Positions 1-6,924 of a stretch of 8,477 bases of DNA are shown piece after piece. This DNA comes from an uncultured bacterium. Lineage in GTDB: Bacteria; Verrucomicrobiota; Lentisphaeria; Oligosphaerales; Oligosphaeraceae. Under the pieces are notes generated by a model, which was given only the letters and a program-made list of their open reading frames with translations, ran no database searches and was not told the DNA's origin. The DNA lies in the NCBI GenBank assembly GCA_900548225.1, contig URJM01000077.1, forward strand, positions 1-8,477, given 5' to 3'. The position numbers and the translations under genes are program-made. Positions within the stretch are counted from its first letter, which is position 1. Every line of letters starts with the position of its first letter.

Positions 1-65
1 CTGACGCCGCCGGCCTGTAGGCGGATTCCCGGATATGGCGCAACCCCATCTACACATCAACGCAA

Positions 66-2531
66 ATGCAGAATTCTGTGCACCCCGACGGCGACATCCA
101 GGACGTGACCGCCGAAGACCTTAGCGATTCCCTGCAGTGGCATCTGCACCATACACTCGCCGTCAGCCAAAGCAAGGAGACTGACGGAGACTGGTATCTC
201 GCCTTCTCTGTCGGCCTGAGGGACCAACTCGCCGAACGGTGGATGAAGACGCAGGACTGCTATGCAGGGAAGAAGGTTCGCCGCGCATATTATCTCTCGC
301 TGGAGTTCCTGATCGGACGGCTGCTGGGCAACAACGCCATGAACATGGGGCTCTATGACAAGTGCCGCGAGGCGCTTGCCGACGGAAAGCTCTCGTGGGA
401 GGACATGCAGGAGATGGAGAGGGACCCGGGGCTTGGCAACGGCGGCCTCGGAAGGCTTGCCGCATGCTTCGTCGATTCGCTCGCCACACTGCATCTGCCT
501 TGCATCGGATACGGACTCAGATACGACTACGGGCTCTTCCGCCAGCAGATTGTCAACGGCGCACAGGTGGAAGAGCCGGACACCTGGAAGAAGGAGGGAT
601 ATCCCTGGGAGTTCAAGCGGCCCGGATATGCCCACACGGTCTGCTTCGGAGGGGAGACCCGCCAGATGGACGTCAACGGCAAGCTTGTCTGGAGGTGGTT
701 CCCCGCCGAGCGTGTCACGGGAATGCCCTACGACATCCCCGTCGTCGGCTACGGCGGCAGGAATGTCAACAACCTGCGCCTCTGGTCTGCGGAGGCATAC
801 AACGAGTTCGACTTCCAGGATTTCAACGAGGGCTCCTACGAGGAGGCCGTGGACAGCAAAATCCGCGCCGAGAACCTGACGAAGGTTCTCTATCCAAACG
901 ACAATATCCAGCAGGGGAAGGAGCTCCGCCTCCGCCAGCAGTATTTCTTTGTCGCGTGCAGTCTCCACGACATCCTGCGCAGGCACTTTTCCGAGGGGGG
1001 CACGGTCGAGACTCTGCCCGAAAAGGTCACCATCCAGCTCAACGACACGCACCCCACGCTTGTCATCCCGGAGATGATGCGCATCCTCGTGGACGAGCGG
1101 GGCGTCGAGTGGGGGAAGGCATGGGAGATCACGCGCGCATGCGTCAACTACACCAACCACACAATCCTCCCGGAAGCCCTGGAGAAGTGGTCGGTCCCGC
1201 TCTTCAGGTATCTGCTGCCCCGGCATCTGCAAATCATCTTCGACATCAACAGCCGCTTCCTGGAGGAGGTCTCCTCAAGGTATCCCGGTGATTTGGACAA
1301 GCTCCGCAGCATGAGCGTCATCGAGGAGGGGGGCGAACAGTCCATCCGAATGGCGAATCTTGCCGTCATCGGCTCGACCCATGTCAACGGGGTCGCGGAA
1401 ATCCACTCCAGGATTCTCAAGGAGGTCATCTTCAAGGATTTCGCGGAGATGTGGCCGGGCAAGTTCACGAACATGACCAACGGCATCACACAGCGCAGGT
1501 GGCTCCTCTTCTGCAACAGGCCGCTGGCACGGCTCATCACCTCCAGAATCGGAGACGGGTGGATTACGGACCTCTTCAAGCTCCGCGACCTGGAGAAGTT
1601 CATCGAGGACGAGGAGTTCCTGAAGGAGCTCATGGAGGTCAAGCGGGAGAACAAGCGCAGGCTCGCCGCATTCATCGAAAAGACCCTCGACCAGAAGGTC
1701 GACGTCGAGAGCCTCTTCGACGTCCAGGTGAAACGCCTCCACGAGTACAAGCGGCAGCTGATGCTCGTCCTCTACATCATCATCATCTACCAGCGCATGC
1801 TGAAGAATCCGTCGCTCGACTACCCGAGGCGGACCTTTGTCTTCGCGGCGAAGGCGGCTCCCGGCTATGCGATGGCAAAGCTCATCATCAGGCTGATTCA
1901 CGCAGTCGCGCAGAAGATCTCCGAGACCCCCGAGGTCTGCGACCGCCTTAAGGTCGTCTTCCTCCCGGACTACAGGGTCTCCCTGGCCGAGATGATCATC
2001 CCCGCGGCAGACCTCTCCGAACAGATCTCCCTGGCCGGCATGGAGGCGTCCGGCACGGGATGCATGAAGCTCATGCTCAACGGGGCACTTACCATCGGCA
2101 CGCTCGACGGCGCAAATGTGGAGATGGCGCAGGAGGCGGGAAGGGAGAATCTCTTCATCTTCGGCATGACCGCGGAGGAGGTGGCCGCACGCAGGAACTC
2201 CTATTCACCCTGGGACATCTACCACACCGACGCGGAAATCCGGGGCGCAATCGAGGCAATACGCGACAATGTCTTCCGTCCCCAGGAGCCATCCCTCTTC
2301 CTGCCAATCGTCCAGTCCCTCCTTGATTTCGGCGACCACTACATGCTGCTGGGAGACCTCAAGAGCTACATTGCCGAGCAGGAGAAGGTGAACCAGCTCT
2401 ACAAGGACCCCATGGCCTGGGCAAGAAAGGTGCTGCTCAATATCGCCAGAAGCGGAAAGTTCTCAAGCGACAGGACAATCGGGGAGTATGCCGACCAGAT
2501 ATGGAAGATAGAGCCGACTATTCCCGATTGA
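66..2531 (+). CDS. glgP: Glycogen/maltodextrin phosphorylase (GT35 family)
   Basis: Cytosolic PLP-dependent enzyme that cleaves terminal alpha-1,4-glucosyl units of glycogen or maltodextrin with phosphate, giving glucose-1-phosphate. At 821 residues it has the family's usual length and looks complete. Visible family motifs are GNGGLGRLA (124-132), NDTHP (326-330) followed by YTNHT...LPEALE, NGITQRRWL, DVQVKRLHEYKRQL (552-565), FAAKAAPGYAMAK (593-605), and EASGTGCMK with the expected PLP-binding lysine at 668, followed by LNGALTIGTLDGANVEM. The residue two before that lysine is Cys where Asn is usual. The start is constrained: an in-frame TAG at 18-20 closes the frame and the ATG at 66 is the first ATG, GTG or TTG after it, although no clear Shine-Dalgarno precedes it. 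The phosphatase gene begins inside its 3' end. Family assignment is very secure; glycogen versus maltodextrin preference cannot be told. Confidence 0.97.
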   Translation: MQNSVHPDGDIQDVTAEDLSDSLQWHLHHTLAVSQSKETDGDWYLAFSVGLRDQLAERWMKTQDCYAGKKVRRAYYLSLEFLIGRLLGNNAMNMGLYDKCREALADGKLSWEDMQEMERDPGLGNGGLGRLAACFVDSLATLHLPCIGYGLRYDYGLFRQQIVNGAQVEEPDTWKKEGYPWEFKRPGYAHTVCFGGETRQMDVNGKLVWRWFPAERVTGMPYDIPVVGYGGRNVNNLRLWSAEAYNEFDFQDFNEGSYEEAVDSKIRAENLTKVLYPNDNIQQGKELRLRQQYFFVACSLHDILRRHFSEGGTVETLPEKVTIQLNDTHPTLVIPEMMRILVDERGVEWGKAWEITRACVNYTNHTILPEALEKWSVPLFRYLLPRHLQIIFDINSRFLEEVSSRYPGDLDKLRSMSVIEEGGEQSIRMANLAVIGSTHVNGVAEIHSRILKEVIFKDFAEMWPGKFTNMTNGITQRRWLLFCNRPLARLITSRIGDGWITDLFKLRDLEKFIEDEEFLKELMEVKRENKRRLAAFIEKTLDQKVDVESLFDVQVKRLHEYKRQLMLVLYIIIIYQRMLKNPSLDYPRRTFVFAAKAAPGYAMAKLIIRLIHAVAQKISETPEVCDRLKVVFLPDYRVSLAEMIIPAADLSEQISLAGMEASGTGCMKLMLNGALTIGTLDGANVEMAQEAGRENLFIFGMTAEEVAARRNSYSPWDIYHTDAEIRGAIEAIRDNVFRPQEPSLFLPIVQSLLDFGDHYMLLGDLKSYIAEQEKVNQLYKDPMAWARKVLLNIARSGKFSSDRTIGEYADQIWKIEPTIPD

Positions 2532-3328
2532 GAACGCAGGATGGACGGGGCGCCAGGGCGAAGCTGATTCTCTTCGACCTGGACGGGACACTCTTCCTTG
2601 ACGGAGTCCCCTATCCAGGGGCGGTCGAGCTTGTCGAAAAGCTCCAGGCCAGCGACATGGAGTACTGCTTCCTTACGAACAACAGCTCCATGCCGCCATG
2701 CGACCACTGCGAACGACTCCGCAGAATCGGATTCACGCTGACGCCGAGGAATGTCGTCACAAGCGCCGACGGCACGGTCGACATGCTCAGGGCATACGGC
2801 ATCGGAAGCCGCATCTACATCCTCGGGACAAGACGCTTCCGCGCATGGATGGAGGGCGAGGGATATGTCCATTCCACCGACAGCCCGCAGGCGCTTCTCG
2901 TCGCCTTCGACAAGGAACTGACATACGAAAAGCTCACCGAGGCCACACGGCTCGTCCTGCAGGGGGTTCCTGTCTTCGCGACACACCCTGACTATGTGTG
3001 CCCCCCGGGATTCCCGGATGTCGGAATGCTCCTGGATTTCTTCAAGGCCGCAAGGCCGGGGGTCGTCATCGAGGCAATCGCAGGAAAGCCGCACAGGTGG
3101 CTCTGCAAGGTGCTGGAACGACGGTTCAAGGTCACGCCGCAGGAGATGGTGATGGTCGGAGACAGGATTGCCACGGACATCGCATTCGCCTGCAACAACC
3201 AGATGAGGTCAATCCTCGTCCGAAACGGGGAGCCAATGCCGCCAATCAGGGATGTGGTGCCGACGGTCGTTGCCCCCAGAATCGACCAGATGCTCGATGA
3301 ATTCTGGCCGAAAAACCTCGGATGGTGA
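2501..3328 (+). CDS. HAD-IIA (NagD-like) sugar-phosphatase family hydrolase
   Basis: Predicted cytosolic HAD-superfamily phosphatase with the subclass IIA layout. Motif I is FDLDGTL with nucleophile Asp26 and acid/base Asp28; motif II is LTNNSS with Thr59; a C2-type cap follows (about residues 80-190, including ATHPDYVCPP); motif III is AGKP with Lys196; motif IV is VGDRIATDI with Asp221 and Asp226 for magnesium. At 275 residues the length suits NagD, p-nitrophenylphosphatase and phosphoglycolate phosphatase relatives, whose substrates differ, so no substrate is assigned. The ATG at 2501 overlaps the phosphorylase gene by 31 bp. A TTG at 2528, overlapping the phosphorylase TGA, would give 266 residues and put the nucleophile at 17, nearer the family norm. 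Neither start has a convincing Shine-Dalgarno, so reinitiation after the phosphorylase is likely. The pairing suggests a role near glucose-1-phosphate metabolism; that is inference. Confidence 0.92.
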   Translation: MEDRADYSRLRTQDGRGARAKLILFDLDGTLFLDGVPYPGAVELVEKLQASDMEYCFLTNNSSMPPCDHCERLRRIGFTLTPRNVVTSADGTVDMLRAYGIGSRIYILGTRRFRAWMEGEGYVHSTDSPQALLVAFDKELTYEKLTEATRLVLQGVPVFATHPDYVCPPGFPDVGMLLDFFKAARPGVVIEAIAGKPHRWLCKVLERRFKVTPQEMVMVGDRIATDIAFACNNQMRSILVRNGEPMPPIRDVVPTVVAPRIDQMLDEFWPKNLGW

Positions 3329-3430
3329 CCAGATTGGTCAAGAACCGGACGACAAACGCTCAAAGTTTTACAGCTTTCTTCTCAATTTCTTGGCGTCTTT
3401 CCATTTCCAAATAGGGAAGGGGGATTCAAA
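3329..3430 (+). other. Pyrimidine-rich spacer, with ribosome binding site at its end
   Basis: This 102-bp gap is much more AT- and pyrimidine-rich than the flanking genes, with runs of C and T from about 3374 to 3408. It ends in a strong purine-rich Shine-Dalgarno, GGGAAGGGGG at 3414-3423, seven bases before the ATG at 3431, which fixes the start of the UPF0210 gene. No stem followed by a T run is visible, so no intrinsic terminator is called. A G-poor pyrimidine tract would be compatible with Rho-dependent termination, but this is speculative. No promoter with both boxes near consensus was found. Confidence 0.5.
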
Positions 3431-4810
3431 ATGCTTCGGACTGAACAGATTATAAACACTGTCGAAATGATCCAGAAGGAAAATCTGGATGTGCGCACCG
3501 TCACTCTCGGGTTGAATCTAATGGATTGCCGCGACTCCGACGGCAATGCGGTCGCCCGGAAGGTCTATGACAAGGTGGTGCGTTTTGCCGGAAAGCTCGT
3601 TCCGACCTGCAATGCGGTGGGGGCGAAATATGGGCTGAGTGTCGTGAACAAGCGGCTTGCGGTTTCGCCAGTGGCAGACGTGGCCTCCGGGCATACCCGC
3701 GACGCCATGGTGAATGTCGCAAGGGCCCTTGACGCCGCCGCGGAGGCGACGGGCATCGACATCGTCGGCGGCTACTCCGCACAGGTGCAGAAGGGCGTCA
3801 GCGCCTCCGACCAGGAACTCATCGAGTCGCTGGAGCAGATGCTTGTCGAGACACAGCGGGTCTGCGCGTCCATCAACGTGGCAAACAGCCGATCCGGCAT
3901 CAACATGCATGTCGTGGGCAGAATCGGACATATCATGAAGTCGGCCGCGGAGGCGACGGCAGACCGCGACGGATTTGCCTGCGCCAAGCTGGTGGTCTTT
4001 GCAAACCAGCCCGAGGACGTGCCCTTCATGGCCGGCGCATACCATGGCCACGGGGAACCGGAGGCGGTCATCAACGTGGGAGTCTCCGGGCCGGGCGTCG
4101 TATGCAGCGCCCTACGACGCCGCATTTCCAGGTCTGAACCGGGAAGCCTTGGCCTTGACGACCTGGCGGAGGAGATCAAGGAGACCAGCTGCCGTGTGAC
4201 CAGATGCGGCGAACTCATCGGCCGCGAGGTCGCGCACAACCTGGGAATTCCCTTCGGAATCGTCGACCTCTCCCTCGCACCTACGCCCAAGGTCGGGGAC
4301 TCCATCGGCGAAATCCTGGAAATCCTCGGACTTGACGCAATCGGGGCGCCAGGCTCGACGGCATGCATCGCTCTTCTCAACGACGCCGTCAAGAAGGGCG
4401 GGGCATTCGCCTCCCAGGCGGTGGGCGGCCTCTCGGGCGCATTCATCCCCGTCCTGGAAGATTCCGCGCTGGCCGATGCGGCCGCAAAGGGGTATCTCTC
4501 GCTGGAAAAACTAGAGGCAATGACATGCGTCTGCTCGGTCGGACTGGATATGATCGCCGTCCCGGGAGACACGCCGCCGGAAACACTCTCCGCAATCATT
4601 GCAGACGAAATGGCTATCGGACTCATCAACAAGAAGACGACGGCCGTCCGAATCATCCCCGTTCCCGGCAAAAAGGCCGGGGACCGCGTCGAGTTCGGCG
4701 GACTCTTCGGAGGCGGGCCTGTCATGCCCATCAGAAATCCCGGGGCATCCGCACGTTTCATCAACTTTGGCGGCAGGATTCCCGCCCCGATACACAGTCT
4801 CAACAACTAG
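3431..4810 (+). CDS. UPF0210 / DUF711 family protein ('PFL family')
   Basis: Soluble protein of 459 residues, about the family's normal length (around 450), recognised from its overall sequence. The N-terminus reads MLRTEQIINTVEMI with DVRTVTLGLNLMDC shortly after. Other conserved-looking blocks are GIDIVGGYSAQVQKG, NVANSRSGINMHVVGRIG, INVGVSGPGVV, LAPTPKVGDSIGEIL, GGLSGAFIPVLEDS and the C-terminal GGLFGGGPVMPI. Such glycine-rich, small-residue loops suggest an enzyme. From recall, structures of family members led to the PFL (pyruvate formate-lyase-like) label, but I know of no proven reaction. The start follows a strong ribosome binding site. In many genomes the partner is a small ACT-domain (UPF0237) gene directly upstream; here that place holds a phosphatase, and no ACT gene is in the window. 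Family assignment is secure; function is unknown. Confidence 0.93.
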   Translation: MLRTEQIINTVEMIQKENLDVRTVTLGLNLMDCRDSDGNAVARKVYDKVVRFAGKLVPTCNAVGAKYGLSVVNKRLAVSPVADVASGHTRDAMVNVARALDAAAEATGIDIVGGYSAQVQKGVSASDQELIESLEQMLVETQRVCASINVANSRSGINMHVVGRIGHIMKSAAEATADRDGFACAKLVVFANQPEDVPFMAGAYHGHGEPEAVINVGVSGPGVVCSALRRRISRSEPGSLGLDDLAEEIKETSCRVTRCGELIGREVAHNLGIPFGIVDLSLAPTPKVGDSIGEILEILGLDAIGAPGSTACIALLNDAVKKGGAFASQAVGGLSGAFIPVLEDSALADAAAKGYLSLEKLEAMTCVCSVGLDMIAVPGDTPPETLSAIIADEMAIGLINKKTTAVRIIPVPGKKAGDRVEFGGLFGGGPVMPIRNPGASARFINFGGRIPAPIHSLNN

Positions 4811-4965
4811 CTGCGACGTCAGACGCAAGGCTAGGTTGCGGAGACTCCCCACGCATCGCCCTCTTATTGAAAAGCATACGGCGAGGGACGATGCAGGGGA
4901 CATGAATGGGTTTGACACGGCCACCGGCCGCACCGAACTCATTCGATGGACGCAAGAAGGCCTCA

Positions 4966-5910
4966 ATGATTCCTGCCATGTCCTTTCCTCGTATGACAAT
5001 CCGACGCTGGGGATTCCTTGCCCTCCTTGTATGCGCGCTGATTTGGGGATTCGCCTTCTCGGCGCAAAGCCTCGCAATGGAACACCTGGGGCCATGCGGG
5101 TTCAACGGGCTGCGAACACTGGTGGGCGTGGTCTTCCTCGTCCCATGCATCGTCCTCATCGACCTGGTCAATGGACGGACCCCCTCCGTCTGGGGGACGG
5201 CAACGACAGGGGAGGCCAGGCGACGGCTCCTCCTGGGCGGCGCATTCTGCGGCATCGCCCTGGGACTCGCCAGCCTCGCACAGCAAATCGGCATTGTGAC
5301 CTCCAGCGCGGGAAAGGCCGGCTTCATCAGCTCGCTCTATATCATCATGGTCCCAATCATCGGGGCATTCATCGGACACCGCGCCGCGCCGCAGGTCTGG
5401 CTTGCCGCATTCTGCGCACTCCTCGGAATGGCGCTCCTGTGCAACCTCTCTCTCGATTCGGGGTTCACAGTGGGAGACTACTGGCTTCTCGCCTGTTCAA
5501 TTGGATTCGCAATCCAAATCCTGCTCGTCGCGCAATTTGTCAAAGGCACCGACCCGGTAAGGCTCTCATGCGTGCAGTTCATGGTGGCGGCGGCAGTCTC
5601 GCTGGCGTTCGTGCCGTTGAATCATGAAAGCATCCCACCAAAGGCAGTCTTAAACTGCATTGGACCGCTCCTCTTCTGCGGAGTCCTCTCCTGCGGAGTC
5701 GCATATACACTCCAGATCATCGGCGAAAAATATGTCCACCCAGTCGTGGCGTCGCTGGTGATGAGCCTCGAATCTGTATTCAGCGCGGTGGGAGGATGGC
5801 TTGTCCTCGGGCAGGTTCTCAGTGTCAGGGAGGTCATTGGATGCACTGTGATATTCGCGGCAATCATCCTCGCACAACTGCGGCAGGACAAGACAGAAGA
5901 GCAGGGGTGA
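4966..5910 (+). CDS. EamA/DMT superfamily transporter (10 membrane helices)
   Basis: Predicted inner-membrane metabolite transporter of the drug/metabolite transporter superfamily, with two five-helix EamA repeats. Hydrophobic segments begin at WGFLALLVCALIWGF (about residues 15-34 from this start) and recur to IGCTVIFAAIILAQL near the C-terminus. The second repeat ends in a typical block, GVAYTLQIIGEKYVHP, then VASLVMSLESVFSAVGGWLVLGQ written across a helix pair. The family exports or imports amino acids, nucleosides or other small molecules, and the substrate cannot be inferred here. I chose ATG 4966: AAGAAGG lies five bases upstream, the product is 314 residues, and helix 1 comes close to the start. 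ATG 4906 (334 residues, AGGGGA upstream) would add 20 polar residues with less typical codons, and ATG 4978 is also possible. It follows UPF0210 by about 155 bp with no clear terminator, so co-transcription is possible. Confidence 0.9.
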   Translation: MIPAMSFPRMTIRRWGFLALLVCALIWGFAFSAQSLAMEHLGPCGFNGLRTLVGVVFLVPCIVLIDLVNGRTPSVWGTATTGEARRRLLLGGAFCGIALGLASLAQQIGIVTSSAGKAGFISSLYIIMVPIIGAFIGHRAAPQVWLAAFCALLGMALLCNLSLDSGFTVGDYWLLACSIGFAIQILLVAQFVKGTDPVRLSCVQFMVAAAVSLAFVPLNHESIPPKAVLNCIGPLLFCGVLSCGVAYTLQIIGEKYVHPVVASLVMSLESVFSAVGGWLVLGQVLSVREVIGCTVIFAAIILAQLRQDKTEEQG

Positions 5911-6143
5911 CTGTTCAGCCCCAAAATGCCGCCTCGCCTCCTCAGTAATGGTTCATCTGCCAAAAGGCCAACGGCAGAATAAAACAGAGGACATTGCTTC
6001 CGCCACAACCCACTGCGACGGCAAGGGGGGGGATATTATTCAATTGCCTACCCTTCCGGAAAATAGAGCGAAATGACACTATGTGCACTATAATATGGCA
6101 GAAGTCCTTTTCGATGTGCACGCGCAACAACAGGTAGATCCGC
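5911..6143. other. Intergenic spacer before the FnIII gene
   Basis: No gene is supported on either strand here; the short frames present carry no recognisable motif. The spacer holds a G8 homopolymer (6025-6032), a perfect TATAAT (6089-6094) and two copies of ATGTGCAC (6081-6088 and 6114-6121). A 6-bp stem TCTGCC/GGCAGA (5956-5961 with 5973-5978) has an 11-base loop but no T run after it, so it is not called a terminator for the transporter gene. Confidence 0.5.
6089..6094 (+). promoter_or_regulatory. Possible -10 box (TATAAT) upstream of the FnIII gene
   Basis: The hexamer matches the sigma-70 -10 consensus exactly and lies 49 bases before the ATG at 6144, which would leave a 5' leader of roughly 40-70 bases. 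No good -35 box sits 16-18 bases upstream (the 17-base position reads GAGCGA), and no extended TG motif precedes it. Copies of ATGTGCAC lie immediately upstream and 19 bases downstream. The call is weak because a single hexamer can occur by chance. Confidence 0.3.
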
Positions 6144-6167
6144 ATGGGATGTGTATTGCTGGGCAAA

Positions 6168-6239
6168 ATGGACAGATTCAGGAAAGTCATAGTATTCTGG
6201 GGGCTGTTACTGGCGTTAGCATTGGTGCTCCGCCGATGA
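6168..6239 (+). other. Signal-peptide fragment ending in a premature TGA
   Basis: The frame encodes MDRFRKV followed by a 15-residue hydrophobic core and then LRR and TGA. Two early arginines and a lysine before the core give the usual n-region charge. As it stands the peptide is 23 residues and would be useless alone. Reading one frame over from 6232 supplies Ala-Asp-Glu-Lys, making V-L-A the expected -3 to -1 cleavage residues. An upstream in-frame ATG at 6144 would add MGCVLLGK; TAG at 6135-6137 closes the frame above it. Confidence 0.7.
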
Positions 6240-6312
6240 GAAGTTCCCGGAGGACATTCGTCTGGAGAGGGTATCATACAGTAAGGTTACCATCTCCTGG
6301 CTTCCTCCTGAT

Positions 6313-6924
6313 GTGACAACTAAGATTTCATATTATGTGATCATTCGCAATGGAGAGGAAGTTGATTCAACCACGGCGTTATACTATACGGATGAAAGCG
6401 TACACCCCGGTGAAAAGTATATCTATCGCGTAATGGCCGTCCTGGTTGATGGTCGAGAATCGGGTCTCTCCAATGAACTTTCGGTGCAGACGTTAACACC
6501 ATCAGGCATAGAGAGCAGTGAACTGGTCGAGGAAATCGTCGATGGATTTCATGACGAGTCGCCCTCAAATCTGAATGCAGTCTCTTTGCTTTCTGCCGTA
6601 AAGGCAGGAGCCGAGGCTCTGTTTGGTAGCAACCTTCTTTTCTCTGTGGTTGATGAGGATATTGTCACTGCCGCCATTACTGATGAACTCGATTGGATCA
6701 ACAAAGCCGCTACGGAACCGACAGAAGCAGAACGGTTGGACGCTCAGGCAGAAATCGAGGAGTTGATGGAGTCTTCCTTCGCTGGAAATCCTTTTGACCA
6801 TTTGTATATAAATCAACAACTTGCGCAACTCGGCGACAGGCATTGGAAGGCAGGGAATAAGATTGCTGCAGAACTTTTCTATGAAATTTCACTGAACTAT
6901 CTTGGCAATCTGAAGATATCATAA
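6313..6924 (+). CDS. Middle segment of the broken FnIII protein (FnIII plus helical module)
   Basis: This is the stretch an automatic caller would report, starting at GTG 6313 with 203 residues, but that start falls inside a domain. The first FnIII strands (RLERV, KVTISWLPP) are encoded just upstream at 6259-6309 in the same frame, which opens only after TAG 6217-6219 and has no ATG before 6313. The FnIII domain ends near NELSVQTL (about 6498). The helical module follows at 6520-6699, then a further helical stretch (DRHWKAGNKIAAELFYEISL) that resembles one TPR-like hairpin. The segment stops at TAA 6922-6924, and the same frame then continues with similar character. It is best treated as part of the broken gene rather than as an independent protein. 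Confidence 0.55.
   Translation: MTTKISYYVIIRNGEEVDSTTALYYTDESVHPGEKYIYRVMAVLVDGRESGLSNELSVQTLTPSGIESSELVEEIVDGFHDESPSNLNAVSLLSAVKAGAEALFGSNLLFSVVDEDIVTAAITDELDWINKAATEPTEAERLDAQAEIEELMESSFAGNPFDHLYINQQLAQLGDRHWKAGNKIAAELFYEISLNYLGNLKIS
6520..6699 (+). repeat. Helical module, copy 1 (protein-level repeat)
   Basis: Sixty residues beginning ELVEEIVDGF and ending near DELDWI follow directly on the first FnIII domain. They align without gaps to the copy at the window end with 19 of 60 identical residues by my count, including LxSAVxxxxEAL and FxVxxxDxV. The predicted content is amphipathic helix. I do not recognise the family. Confidence 0.7.
6922..6924 (+). other. In-frame TAA interrupting the FnIII gene
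   Basis: The codon series around it reads AAG ATA TCA TAA TTC GGA TCT. Frame, codon style and helical character are the same on both sides, and the module to the left reappears far downstream in the same frame, so the stop looks secondary. Any of several single-base changes would restore a sense codon. The other genes here end in TGA or TAG, so this is the only TAA in stop position in the window. Confidence 0.65.

Noticed and set aside
3..20. In-frame codons GAC GCC GCC GGC CTG TAG, possible tail of an upstream gene (DAAGL-stop)
   Set aside because: Only five codons lie in the window, too few to support a gene; the TAG is used only to limit the phosphorylase start.
7..24. Inverted repeat CCGCC/GGCGG with an 8-base loop
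   Set aside because: The stem is only five pairs and is followed by ATTCCC rather than a T run, so it is not convincing as a terminator.
57..1232. Long minus-strand open frame of 391 codons opposite the phosphorylase gene
   Set aside because: It lies wholly opposite a clear enzyme gene, shows no motif, and long antisense frames are expected where third positions are almost all G or C.
3772..4806. Minus-strand open frame of 344 codons opposite the UPF0210 gene
   Set aside because: The translation is rich in Ser, Pro, Arg and Ala with no domain, while the plus strand encodes a well-conserved family over the same bases.
4599..5627. Plus-strand open frame of 342 codons across the UPF0210 end and the transporter start
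   Set aside because: It overlaps both real genes out of frame, and its product is Arg/Pro/Gly-rich low-complexity sequence without motifs.
5956..5978. Stem TCTGCC/GGCAGA after the transporter gene
   Set aside because: Six pairs with an 11-base loop and no T run on the plus strand; too weak to call a terminator.
6220..6240. Programmed ribosomal frameshift at the signal peptide junction
   Set aside because: CTCCGCC is not a known slippery heptamer, and the frame change needed (+1) lacks the usual rare-codon or stop context at that point.
5942..6277. Minus-strand open frame of 111 codons over the spacer and signal peptide
   Set aside because: No ribosome binding site or motif is evident, and it covers the signal peptide region of the plus-strand gene.
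6922..6924. TAA as a recoded sense codon or programmed readthrough site
   Set aside because: No other in-frame TAA appears in the intact genes, no readthrough signal is recognisable, and a nearby frameshift in the same gene makes plain mutation or sequence error simpler.
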